A DNA stretch of 25,930 bases. Origin: a virus. Under the pieces are notes generated by a model. That model searched no databases. It had not been told where the DNA came from and saw only the letters and a list, made by a program, of their open reading frames with translations. The DNA is taken from IMG/VR virus record IMGVR_UViG_3300010883_000386, positions 1-25,930 of that record. One strand, written 5' to 3'. Of this stretch, positions 1 to 10,000 are shown piece by piece (position 1 is the first letter of the stretch; the number at the start of each line of letters is the position of its first letter). Made by a program: the position numbers and the translations under genes.

Positions 1-43
1 AATTTAATCAACAAGTAAATAATTTTTTAATGGAGTAATCAAT

Positions 44-1054
44 ATGGGTGCAATTGTAACCAGTAAATTCAGAACACAGAACTTGATGGTTTTCATCGAC
101 CAGTTCAAAACTACTGGTTCTGTCGATGACAACTTCCTGTATCTCGGCTTTGGACGATCTGACGTATGGCCCGATGATGCTCAAGGAAATGACGAAAGTT
201 CAGGTAACTTTACATTACCTGATCCACTAGATGAAGATGAACATCAATATTGGGTAGATATTGTTGGTACTAAACGAATTCAAAATGATGATATTTCACC
301 GGTGCTTCCCCGACTTGACTGGGATACTGGCGATACTCTCGCTTTTGATGGTGATGCTACAGCCGGCATCACGGGTATTGCTGAGCCTGGTCGCTCATTC
401 GTATCCAAAATAGGTTATCACTCTACAGTAATGAATTCAGAATATCGAGTTTATATATGTACGGGTGAGCCAGCGACTGGTAAATGTTATATTGGTGGTG
501 TTTATGATGGCGGCGTTGCTGTTTCACGAACAACTTGTGAAGATACAGTCGGCGGACTTTGGTTACCTACTGGTGCTTCTGAAGAGCCTTCTGGTTTCAC
601 AGGAGATTCCAACGGATTATTGGCTCAACCCATATTAACGTCTGATAACTATGTATGGACATTTATTTATAAACTAGAATTGAATGATATTATTAACTCG
701 ACTACAAACGACTGGATGCCTGTTATTTCGGGCGATGGTGTTCTAGCAGGTTCAGAACAAGCAGATTTTGGAGATATCGATGCAATATTTACCGCAAAGA
801 CTCACCACGGTCTAATTCACGTTAGATTGGAAACATCAGATGGATTTCCAGAAAATGATGACTTTCGACAAATTGGACTTCTACGTAACCCAGAACTAGC
901 TGGAGGTGGAACTAAGGCACAAGCGGCCGTATATGCCGATGCAGATGTAAGTCTTCAGCAAGATAGTGGGCAGTTGATTTATCTAGAGAATCGCCGAGCG
1001 ATTACTCGTGCTTCTGACCAGATAGAAGATTTAAAACTCGTAGTTGAATTCTAA
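44..1054 (+). CDS. 8: Baseplate wedge protein gp8 (T4-like)
   Basis: Structural subunit of the contractile-tail baseplate wedge. The 336-residue length is almost that of T4 gp8 (about 334). Signatures I recognise from T4 gp8 (recalled, not aligned by program) occur in order: AIVTSKFRT near residue 3, a FGRSDVW block near 36, a Cys loop with C-x18-C-x6-W about residues 148-174, DNYVWTFIYKLE near 201, FRQIGLLRNPEL near 274, and the C-terminal SGQLIYLENR...SDQIEDL block. T4 gp8 carries the same kind of Cys...Cys-GG-x-W loop. A GGAG ribosome binding site lies at about 33-36 before the ATG at 44. The upstream gene lies outside the window. The next gene starts 74 bases downstream, across a hairpin. 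Identity is close to certain; the sequence is diverged from T4. Confidence 0.93.
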   Translation: MGAIVTSKFRTQNLMVFIDQFKTTGSVDDNFLYLGFGRSDVWPDDAQGNDESSGNFTLPDPLDEDEHQYWVDIVGTKRIQNDDISPVLPRLDWDTGDTLAFDGDATAGITGIAEPGRSFVSKIGYHSTVMNSEYRVYICTGEPATGKCYIGGVYDGGVAVSRTTCEDTVGGLWLPTGASEEPSGFTGDSNGLLAQPILTSDNYVWTFIYKLELNDIINSTTNDWMPVISGDGVLAGSEQADFGDIDAIFTAKTHHGLIHVRLETSDGFPENDDFRQIGLLRNPELAGGGTKAQAAVYADADVSLQQDSGQLIYLENRRAITRASDQIEDLKLVVEF

Positions 1055-1079
1055 AAACTGTTTTTTAGAGTTAAACATA

Positions 1080-1103
1080 TATTCCTCTCAATGGGGAGGA
1101 ATA
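1080..1103 (+). other. Intergenic hairpin after gene 8
   Basis: Ten base pairs (one T-G) close an AATG tetraloop: arms 1080-1089 and 1094-1103. A T-run (1110-1115) follows, but six bases away from the stem, so this is not a textbook intrinsic terminator. It could be a weak terminator, an mRNA processing or stability element, or a structure that modulates translation of the DUF4815 gene, whose AGGA ribosome binding site is at 1116-1119. Confidence 0.5.
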
Positions 1104-1128
1104 CGAATATTTTTTAGGATGAAACCGA

Positions 1129-4100
1129 ATGGCATATAATTTTAATACATCTCCATATTATGATGATTTCTCCGCAGATGATAGATTTTTAAAAATCTTA
1201 TTTAATCCTGGGCGTGCAGTTCAAGCCAGAGAATTAACACAAATACAATCTATTCTTCAGCACCAGATGTCATCGGCTGCTAATCATATTTGGAAGAATG
1301 GATCGCCTGTCGTAGGTGGTGGAGTCAGTATCGCCAAAAGAGATTGGATGGGACTTGCCTCGGCAGATTCTACGTGGTTAAATCGTATTGTATATGGCGA
1401 AACATCATTGGCGGTTGCTGTTATTGAACAACTACACGATGATGAAACCCAACCCTACTACTATTATAGAGCCCTTTCCGGACAATTTGCACAAAGCGAA
1501 AATTTATTTACATACGATACTGTTTGTGACGGTGGTTTCGATATTAACGGAGATTGTATTGACAACTCTTGGTATGATCCTGCAATGCTGTACAAAGCGG
1601 GAGTTATCACTGGCATTGGAAAAGCATTAGAAGCGAAAGTTTCTGATGGTGTTTATTGGCTCGATGGTTTCTTTACTCCAGTTCTCGCCCAAACTATTTT
1701 TCTAGCTCCTTTATCTGATGACCCTTCTTGCCAAGTTGGATTCGATATTGAAGAAATTATCGTAGCATCAACTACTGATCCACGACTTCTTGACCCCGCT
1801 TCAGGATTCTATAATCAAAATGCTCCTGGTGGAGATAGATATCAAAAAACTCTGAAACTTATTAAAAAAGTAGATTCTGGTGAATCTAATAAGTGGATGT
1901 GGATGATGGATGTGACAGATGGTGGGATCACTACAAAATACGAATCAACTGATTATTCAATGTTGGCTGCCGAGATGGCAAAAAGAACATTTGATGAATC
2001 AGGCAACTATACTCTAAACCCATTTCCAATCGAAATGAAAGAGGGTAGTGACGCTGAGCATTTTGGAATAAGAGTTGAGCCTAGCAAAGCATACATTAAC
2101 GGATTTGAACACGAACTTTTAACTCCTATAACAATTGAAGCAGAAAGAGCAAGAACAACTCGCCACGTAGCTAATGATCATCTCAAACCAGAATTTGGAC
2201 CATATTTTGAAGTTGCAACAGTAGATGATCTACACGGTGTTTTCAATATCACCCAAAAAGAATATGTTATATTTGTAACAGATAATAATCATACTGTCGC
2301 AAATACATCTCCGAATACTATTGGAGTTCATAAACGTATTACCCACGTTACTCAAGCACTTCTATCTGGCTCTTATATAATGGGATATAGAATATATCTC
2401 GAAAATGATGTGGGGCTTGATGCAATTGCTCCTGCTCTGTATATTGTTTCAGAAACAAATGTCGGTATATACGCAAAACTTTATCGACCAACAGGTGCGA
2501 CTGTCTCGAAGGGCGTACATTATCCTTGGTTGTATAATGTTACAGATGTTGTTGCCGGATTAACTCTCGGACAAGTAACATATTCGACACAAAAGAATTC
2601 TACAGCAACCCTGACTGGTAGTGTTGCTTCAGTCCCCGCAGTTTTCGTTGATATGCACTGGGAAAAAATTCTATATATTTGGAATGACACGACTGGTACA
2701 CTTATACCTAAATTTGGAACAGTAGCATCCGGCGACACTTGGATTGATGACTTAACAGGAAATACGACCGCACTTATTACAATTGTGGATGGAAATACTG
2801 GTTCTGCATCAACGAATCTATCTGGAGACGCCATTATTATTATGGCAGATATGTATATGAGTAATGCCTCTTGGAGAAATATTACTTATATGGAAGCAGT
2901 CTCAAGTGATATTGTTCTTTCAGGAGTAAATGTAGGAGCAACATTAACTCTTCCTCACGCAGTAACAGAAGTTACTTCTATTATAGCGCCTGATACAACA
3001 GACGTAACCTCTTCATTTACTTTTACAAATGGTGATACTGATACGACTTATGATGCCGCAATTCTTACGTGGAATGATGGTATTAATGCTACTCAGGCTG
3101 GTACTTTTACAGTAACATACTCTCACTACAACCACGGTAATATTACAACCGCAACGTATTTTGCAGTTAATTCTTATACAGATGCTGGTATTCTTTATGA
3201 TAATGTTCCTGGATATCGTGATACATTAGCGGAAGAACATCCCCTTGCTGATGAGATAGACTTTAGAGCATCGGTAGCTGATTACGCAATCGGCACATAT
3301 TTGCCTATCCCAGAATCAGCCATTTCAGTATCTTTTGATTACTATCTTGGACGAAGAGATAGATTAACAATTAATGATGATGGAAAGATTCAAGTTAAAC
3401 AAGGATTTCCTTCTGATGAGCCTATGCTTCCAACAGAAGAACGAAATGAAATGACCTTGTATAATTTGATGATACCTCCGTACACGTATTTTCATAAAAA
3501 TATTAATGTATCCCACGTAGAACAAAAACGATATACGATGCAGGATATTCGGGGTATGGAAGGCCGACTAGAAAATTTAGAATATTATACCTCATTAAAT
3601 CTTCTTGAAAAATCTACTGCCGATATGCAGGTTGTAGATGAGAACGGAATGCAAAGATATAAGAATGGTATTCTAGTAGACCCATTTGCGGATCACGGTA
3701 TCGGCGATGTTTCAAATTCCAACTATTACTGTTCCATTTATCCAGAAGCCCGGATTTGTACTGTACCGTATGTAGTGTATGGTCTAGATTGTGAACCCGG
3801 AGTTACTTCAGGTGTTTCCGCAAACAATTTAACATATACATTAAATTATACTGTACAAGAGGCCTGGATCAAACAAGATCACGGCTCTCAAGTTCTTAAC
3901 TTGAATCCATTTGCAAGAAAATCTTGGATTGGATTCGCTACATTAACTCCTTCTACTGATACTTGGTTTGAAGAAACATATATGCCAGATGTTATTATTC
4001 AAAATAAAAATAATAATGCTGTTTTAAATCAAGTCGAAGAATATGGAACACAAACGAGATGGAATGCTTGGGAGACAACGTGGTCTGGTTTTAAAGATAA

Positions 4101-6576
4101 AGGTGGAAGAGATAATGTTCAAACAGGACGGGAAGTAACATTTGGTTCCAATGCTCAAAGCGGAGGATCCGCTGCCCGACAATTTACTACTGGTCGAGGA
4201 GGATCAATCAATGCCGGTTGGCGGGCAAGAACGAGAACGGCTTGGAGACAAATTGTAACGAAGGAAAGTTGGAGTCAAGAACAACAGAAGACCAGTAGTC
4301 AAATACGATCTGGTGAAAGGTCTCATATGGAAATCAATGATATTCGCACACAAGTAGGAGACAGATCCTTAGATGTTTCTGCTATTCCTTGGATGCGTTC
4401 AATACCTGTGTCTATTGATGTGGATAAGCTACGTCCAAATACTCATATGCACTTTCAGTTTGATGAAATAGACGTGGATGCTTATATCACTCCTGAAGGT
4501 GGAGCACAGGGCGATGCAGTTATGACTGATGAAAAAGGTAAAATAAGAAATGCTATTTTTCAAATTCCTTCAGAAGGTTCAGAAGGAATTAGAATCAGAT
4601 CGGGTATGAAAATACTTGCTATGAAAGACGATTTTATAGATTTCGATGCGATGACTACACAAGCAGTTGCCACCTTTACGGCTAAAGGTACTCTTGATAC
4701 ACGACAAAAAGATATAATGTCAACGTTTGAAAGTTATAGAGTAAATGAAACGCTTTCGGATGACCGTACAGTTTTGGGAGAAACTCGAACTGTTTCTCGA
4801 AGTCAAGAAACTGGTAGAAGTAAAACGCATAAGTCATTTACCGAATGGTATGATCCAGTTGCAGAATCATTTCTTGTTTCTGAATCAGATGGTGGTGCAT
4901 TCATAGATTCAATTGATTGTTATTTCTACTCAAAAGATGACGAATCTACTCCAGTCCGATTAGAAATTAGACCGATGGTGAATGGATATCCAACATCAAC
5001 AGCATTGCCAACTGCACAAGTTATGCTGTATCCTGAAGATGTTTCTGTTTCTACGAACGGTGCAGTAAGCACAAGATTTCAATTCGCTGATCCGATTTTT
5101 TTAATGGACGGGACTGAATATTGTTTTGTTATAATATCTGATTCACTTTTATATAATTTGTGGATTTCAGAATTAGGGGAAGTTGACTTACTTACTGGAG
5201 ATTATATCTCTGAGCAACCTTATCTTGGTTCTATGTTTACTTCACAAAATAATACCACTTGGACTCCAGAACAATTAATGGATGTAAAGTTCCGGATAAA
5301 TAAATGTCAATTTGCGGAAACAGGAAATGTTCAAATTAATTTGAAAGAGTATGTAGGAATTAAAGAAGTAGCTTCATTCACACCCAATTTTCAACCAATG
5401 GTTCTATCAGGAACTACTATGGATATGAATGTAATATTAAATGGTGACACAAATAATATTATTTACGGTATTCAAGATAACGAAGAAGTAGTTCTTGAAG
5501 AAGTGGAATCACTCGATGGTTCTCAAACTATAGCGGCTGGTTATCAATATACTCCAATATCATATAATGTGGAAATGACTACAAGTAATCCTAATATTTC
5601 TCCTGTTATCAATAAAGAAAGATTATCGACCATAGCTATTAATAATATTATATGGGATGCCGCGCCTACTGTCAAGAATCAAATGGGCGTCTATCTTTCA
5701 AAAGATGTCAAATTGGCAAATTTTGCAGATGATTTGCAAATGTTTTTAAGTGTACAGGAAGGTAATGAAACATATGTAAAAGTATATTATGATACAGGTA
5801 CAGTCACTCCAAGAACAATTACAGTTCTAGCATATGCAAATCTAATTACTTATGGTGATTATAATGTAAATGATTATGAAGAACAATACGCATATATTTA
5901 TCCAGCAGGGGGGAATAGTCCAGATGTTACTGTTAGAAGTAATTCTGAACAAATAGGAAGTTGGAATGGTACTATTGCTGATCCTGGACAAGGTGCTTCG
6001 GCACAAGTTTCTACAGCATACGTAGATGGAGATGATGATGAAACAAATCTCTGGTCGATGAGTCTAGTAGATATAAGCAGTATGAAAGATATTGTAACAG
6101 GTTGTTTTATTTGTACTGAAGATTTAGCAGGAGTATCGCACGACATAACTTCGTGGGGAAGTGCCGGAACAGATTTGAGTGAATATGAAGTTGGAGATAT
6201 CTGGTACGGAAGTCACGATGCGGATACTGATAGAAAATTCTGGAAGAAAATTCTTCTTCCTGATGGCTCTTATAGTAAAGAAGAAGTGCCACTTTTAGAA
6301 ATAGATAGTCAAGTTGCCGCAACACATCCTGATTTTCCGATTGGACTTGCTGTCCTTGAGGGAGAATCAATCACTTGGAGAGAAATGAAAGATGGAGGAG
6401 TGCAAATTACTAACACAGCAATATCTCTTAGTGCGGAATTTATTGAACATACCTTTACTCCATTGAAAAAAATTACTAAAGAATTCGACCATTTTAGAGT
6501 AAAAATAGAATTGCATACAACCCATCGATGTTCTTTACCAGCAATTCGAGAAATGAGAGTATTAGCAGTAACATAG
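1129..6576 (+). CDS. DUF4815-family giant virion structural protein
   Basis: Probable baseplate or proximal-fibre protein of 1,815 residues. The N-terminus (SPYYDDFSADDRFLKILF, then PGRAVQARELTQIQSILQ) is the hallmark opening of DUF4815 proteins of marine T4-like phages. Other family blocks in order: MEGRLENLEYYTSLNLLE near residue 810, RYKNGILVDPFADHG near 845, WIGFATLTPSTDTWFEE near 930, a Gln/Arg/Ser-rich stretch about 985-1085, IPWMRSIPVSIDVDKLRPNT near 1086, then about 1245-1400 a beta-rich block ending in EQPYLGSMFTSQNNTTWT. A minor Cys-Trp unit (C-x8-C-x3-W) lies near residues 133-146. The start has AGGA nine bases upstream. Its position directly after gene 8 supports a baseplate role; the exact role in the virion is not known to me. 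Confidence 0.85.
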   Translation: MAYNFNTSPYYDDFSADDRFLKILFNPGRAVQARELTQIQSILQHQMSSAANHIWKNGSPVVGGGVSIAKRDWMGLASADSTWLNRIVYGETSLAVAVIEQLHDDETQPYYYYRALSGQFAQSENLFTYDTVCDGGFDINGDCIDNSWYDPAMLYKAGVITGIGKALEAKVSDGVYWLDGFFTPVLAQTIFLAPLSDDPSCQVGFDIEEIIVASTTDPRLLDPASGFYNQNAPGGDRYQKTLKLIKKVDSGESNKWMWMMDVTDGGITTKYESTDYSMLAAEMAKRTFDESGNYTLNPFPIEMKEGSDAEHFGIRVEPSKAYINGFEHELLTPITIEAERARTTRHVANDHLKPEFGPYFEVATVDDLHGVFNITQKEYVIFVTDNNHTVANTSPNTIGVHKRITHVTQALLSGSYIMGYRIYLENDVGLDAIAPALYIVSETNVGIYAKLYRPTGATVSKGVHYPWLYNVTDVVAGLTLGQVTYSTQKNSTATLTGSVASVPAVFVDMHWEKILYIWNDTTGTLIPKFGTVASGDTWIDDLTGNTTALITIVDGNTGSASTNLSGDAIIIMADMYMSNASWRNITYMEAVSSDIVLSGVNVGATLTLPHAVTEVTSIIAPDTTDVTSSFTFTNGDTDTTYDAAILTWNDGINATQAGTFTVTYSHYNHGNITTATYFAVNSYTDAGILYDNVPGYRDTLAEEHPLADEIDFRASVADYAIGTYLPIPESAISVSFDYYLGRRDRLTINDDGKIQVKQGFPSDEPMLPTEERNEMTLYNLMIPPYTYFHKNINVSHVEQKRYTMQDIRGMEGRLENLEYYTSLNLLEKSTADMQVVDENGMQRYKNGILVDPFADHGIGDVSNSNYYCSIYPEARICTVPYVVYGLDCEPGVTSGVSANNLTYTLNYTVQEAWIKQDHGSQVLNLNPFARKSWIGFATLTPSTDTWFEETYMPDVIIQNKNNNAVLNQVEEYGTQTRWNAWETTWSGFKDKGGRDNVQTGREVTFGSNAQSGGSAARQFTTGRGGSINAGWRARTRTAWRQIVTKESWSQEQQKTSSQIRSGERSHMEINDIRTQVGDRSLDVSAIPWMRSIPVSIDVDKLRPNTHMHFQFDEIDVDAYITPEGGAQGDAVMTDEKGKIRNAIFQIPSEGSEGIRIRSGMKILAMKDDFIDFDAMTTQAVATFTAKGTLDTRQKDIMSTFESYRVNETLSDDRTVLGETRTVSRSQETGRSKTHKSFTEWYDPVAESFLVSESDGGAFIDSIDCYFYSKDDESTPVRLEIRPMVNGYPTSTALPTAQVMLYPEDVSVSTNGAVSTRFQFADPIFLMDGTEYCFVIISDSLLYNLWISELGEVDLLTGDYISEQPYLGSMFTSQNNTTWTPEQLMDVKFRINKCQFAETGNVQINLKEYVGIKEVASFTPNFQPMVLSGTTMDMNVILNGDTNNIIYGIQDNEEVVLEEVESLDGSQTIAAGYQYTPISYNVEMTTSNPNISPVINKERLSTIAINNIIWDAAPTVKNQMGVYLSKDVKLANFADDLQMFLSVQEGNETYVKVYYDTGTVTPRTITVLAYANLITYGDYNVNDYEEQYAYIYPAGGNSPDVTVRSNSEQIGSWNGTIADPGQGASAQVSTAYVDGDDDETNLWSMSLVDISSMKDIVTGCFICTEDLAGVSHDITSWGSAGTDLSEYEVGDIWYGSHDADTDRKFWKKILLPDGSYSKEEVPLLEIDSQVAATHPDFPIGLAVLEGESITWREMKDGGVQITNTAISLSAEFIEHTFTPLKKITKEFDHFRVKIELHTTHRCSLPAIREMRVLAVT

Positions 6577-6587
6577 GAAAATAAATA

Positions 6588-6836
6588 ATGGCTAAGATAC
6601 CCGAATATAGAAAAGACGAAGAGACTGGTGCTGTAATATTTCAAGATGCTAATGCCTATGCTCAACGTAAAAAGATTATTGTTAAGACTAAATTAGCAAC
6701 GATAGTAAAGAAGGACGAGCATAAGCGTATAAATAGTATGAAGAGGGAAATAAAAGACCTCAAGAAACTCGTATACGATATGATAGAAAATAATCCTGGT
6801 GGAACTGAGATTCCGCCTCCAGAGGAAGGTAACTAA
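6588..6836 (+). CDS. Small hypothetical protein with coiled-coil-like helix
   Basis: 82 residues, not recognised. The middle (about residues 22-67) is Lys/Glu-rich and predicted by eye to be helical, with a short heptad-like stretch (INSMKREIKDLKKLVYDMI); the end is Pro/Glu-rich. It starts 9 bases after the DUF4815 stop, and its stop overlaps the next start (TAATG at 6834-6838), so it is translationally coupled to its neighbours. It could be a small baseplate or fibre accessory protein or chaperone; that is inferred only from its position. A late-promoter octamer lies inside the coding sequence at 6728. Confidence 0.65.
   Translation: MAKIPEYRKDEETGAVIFQDANAYAQRKKIIVKTKLATIVKKDEHKRINSMKREIKDLKKLVYDMIENNPGGTEIPPPEEGN
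6728..6735 (+). promoter_or_regulatory. Candidate late promoter inside the 82-residue gene
   Basis: TATAAATA, the T4 late-promoter octamer, followed by GTAT; the same 12 bases occur at 15504-15515 in front of another tail gene. Transcription would start a few bases downstream, leaving an mRNA that begins with the 67-residue gene and the giant gene. It lies within codons, so chance occurrence in AT-rich DNA is possible. Confidence 0.4.
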
Positions 6837-7039
6837 TGGCTATAGGAACAAGTGAAATTCCATACGTAAGGAAGGATGAAACCTTTAAAACGTGGCGTGA
6901 ACGCACCAATCAAATGATTCAGCAACAAAATAATTTTGTTCGATTGCAAGAATTAGAAATGTTAGGAATCGCTGATCCGTATGTCACTACCTCTATGCAA
7001 TTGAATTATCAGGGCATAATTTTGACGAATGGAGAATAA
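6836..7039 (+). CDS. Small protein resembling a fibre N-terminal attachment segment
   Basis: 67 residues. Residues about 13-28 contain FKTWRERTNQMIQQQN, close to the TF-x-x-W-x-x-x-TN motif that I associate with the first residues of fibre and tail proteins in marine T4-like phages. Here it is not attached to a long protein: the stop codon follows at 7037-7039 and the giant tail gene starts 19 bases later in its own frame. It overlaps the previous gene by one base. It may be a separate small virion protein or a relic of a fibre N-terminus. Function unknown. Confidence 0.65.
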   Translation: MAIGTSEIPYVRKDETFKTWRERTNQMIQQQNNFVRLQELEMLGIADPYVTTSMQLNYQGIILTNGE

Positions 7040-7058
7040 AAATAAAGGAAATTAACAA

Positions 7059-10000
7059 ATGTCACAATATACATTCCAGCAGTTCTCACTAACAGAGTTA
7101 AATACGATAGAGCAACAAAAGAGTTCCTTTCTGGACTCTTTAAATATTAAGTTGTTGGCGCCCGATCTTCTAGTAAAAGACTTGGCATTGATGTTGAAGT
7201 CTCTAGAGGTAATGGAAAATTTAGAACATCTTCCAGAATATAAAGACTTTTTACTTAATATTGCAAATCGCTCGGCTAAATTTATCTCTCCGACAGAGAT
7301 GATAGAAAATGGGGGACTTGATATTACTTATGAAACTGCAAATCTAGTACAGAATAGTTCATTTTCTTCTGATGCCTTAGAGATAGAATTACTCAGAAAT
7401 GCTGGCTTCGATGTTCCAATAGATATGACTCGTCCTTGGTCAAATGGTATTGCATATCAATTTGATATTCTCTTTACTGAAGGAACTGAAATTGTTCAAG
7501 CATATACTGATGGACAACAAGTTGCTCTTGCTTGGTTCGAAGCCGATTTAAATCCTAATACACAATACAAATTTTCATACGATCTTACAGTTAGTGATGT
7601 AAATTGGGATTTACCACAAGGTGCTGTTAATATGGTCGACCAGTTAGCATCAGACCCAGGAACTTTCTCAGAGCAGGGCGGTGGACCAGATCCAAAAACA
7701 TATATTGTTTCTGTTATTGAAGATGCATCCTTAGTACGTCCTACTTGTGACGGAGTTGCAATTGAATATCTAGAATCAATCACCGCTATGGAAGTTGCTT
7801 GTCTTGCTCTAGGACACGTATGGGCTCCAGGAAACATCAACGATCCACAAACACAAGCACATACTCTTATTCCTTATCACTTAGAAGCACGAGAAGGTGA
7901 CACAATTATTTTTACGAATCCTTCTACTTCTATTTTAGTCCACAATGCAGTATCAGATGATAATATTTCTTTTGCTTCTCCTGACTTGGAGCCGGGCGAA
8001 GATTGGCCTTGGGTTATAGACGGTTATCACGATTTATATTTCCACTGTACATTTCACCCTCTAGAAGAAGGTCGATTGTCTTCTACAACGAATCACCGAT
8101 TCGTTTATTCTATCGATCACAATTTAAATCCCGGTGATACAATTAAAGTTCCTATTAACTATGGATCAAATATTGCCCTTCCATCGTTAAGTAATTCATA
8201 TCACATTAATTTGGTAATGCCTCAGGTTTGTACCTCAGTAGGTGGTGCAGGAAACCAGAATGTTGTAGAATCACTTTATCACGATCTTTCAATAGACGAT
8301 TTAGTAACATTTCAATCTGGTGCTGTTGAAACTAATCCAAATGCTGGTGTTCCTGTAGATGTAGTTTTCTCCGGGGGAAGTGATGGAGTCAATACACAAC
8401 ACGCTACCGGCGAAACTACAGTAGTTGGTGGTGTTGTAACAAATGCGGAACTAACCTCAGGAGGTACTGCTTATATTAGTATACCGACAGTATATATTAC
8501 TGGCGGAGGTGGAGCTGGTGCTACTGCATCTATTGAGTTTAGTGGAATATTTGATGACTATCTTATGACGAATGTTGGCAGCGGATATCTATCTGTGCCT
8601 ACTGTAGTAATTAGTGCGCCAGATGTCGCTACTTTAGCTGATCCGGGGAATGGTACTTGTACTGGTAATGCAAATCATAATGATGATGAATTATCCTGTT
8701 TAGCCGATGGTACTTGTTCTGATGGAACATATGATGGTAATGAAGCAGCCTGTTTAGCCGCAACTGAAACTTGGACACCTGCAAATAATACTTGGACAGA
8801 TGCAACTGTCGCAACTGTTCAAGCGACAGCAACAGCAACTTTAACAAGTGGTGGCGAAATCGATATAATTACAATTGACGATGGTGGAAGTGGATATCAC
8901 CTTCCTCCAACAGTCACACTATCGGGAGGTTCACCAACAGTTGCTGGAACATTAGATGCTTACATCAATGGTACAGTTATCACACTCTTACTAACTGCTG
9001 GCGGAACTGGATATGGTTCAGGTGACGGTTCAGTTGGAGTAGGCGAAAGAAAATGGGAAGAATATATCATCACCGCAGTACAAAAAGGTGATGCACGAGT
9101 AGACGTATTTTTTGATGATGTTAATTTCATCGGACACATTCATACTGCTGAATTGACCACGGCCGAATATGCGGCTATTCAAACTGGAGCTCCTACAGTT
9201 GTTATGACTTCTGTTGATGGAGATGGTTCTGGTGAAAATGCACCTCACTCTCACGCAGTTACATACGATTGGGATCCTGCATTAAACAATGGTGCAGGTG
9301 GAATGTATATGGTGGGTATGACAGGTTCTCATACACACGGTTTGGAGAACTACTACGATATTAGTGGTGGAACGAAAATCGAACTTACTAACTTTGGCCA
9401 CTATCACGAAATCCTGCTTAATTTGGCTGACGAAGCAACACTTAAAGCAAGTCCTCTTACTGGAGTTACACAAGACAACGACGGAACTTGGAGTGCCACT
9501 GGAGGTGCTACATTAATACGAACTTCTGATTATGGTACTTCAGACCCTCAGCATTTTCATACTGTCGAATTAGGTTGTCTTACCCCCGGGGATGATATCT
9601 ATTTAATTATATCAATCGATTTTCATATTCACGATTTTGATAGAGTCTGGTATCCAGGTTCTTCTCAATTCACAGTTGGGCAATATGACTTTGCACAAGG
9701 TGGAGATGATCTCAATCCCACATCTATTGCAATTCCATTCTCAGACATTACGGGCTATGTGAAGAAATTACGTGGAATTGAATGTGATACACACGGCCTT
9801 TTAGCGGGCGATAGAGTCCATTATCAAAATGTTTATCTCGGCATTCATCACGGTAATACCAACTATTATATAGATTTTATTATTGATGAAGATCACTTTG
9901 TACTCACAGAAACAGTAATTTATCCTTTAACAGATGCTACTGGTACTACACCTACTGTATTCAATCTTATTGAAGAATATACAGTTGTTGTGGATATGGC

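Noticed and set aside
2520-2834. Open frames on the - strand through the structural genes (for example 2520-2834, 6107-6370, 7496-7840, 11518-11787, 20796-21149)
   Set aside because: They lie inside long + strand genes with clear family motifs, have no ribosome binding sites or recognisable protein features, and have the composition expected of antisense shadows.
6588-7059. A frameshifted fibre gene joining 6588, 6836 and 7059
   Set aside because: Each frame has its own start and stop; the TAATG overlap and the AAAGGA site are normal coupling signals. No slippery sequence is evident.
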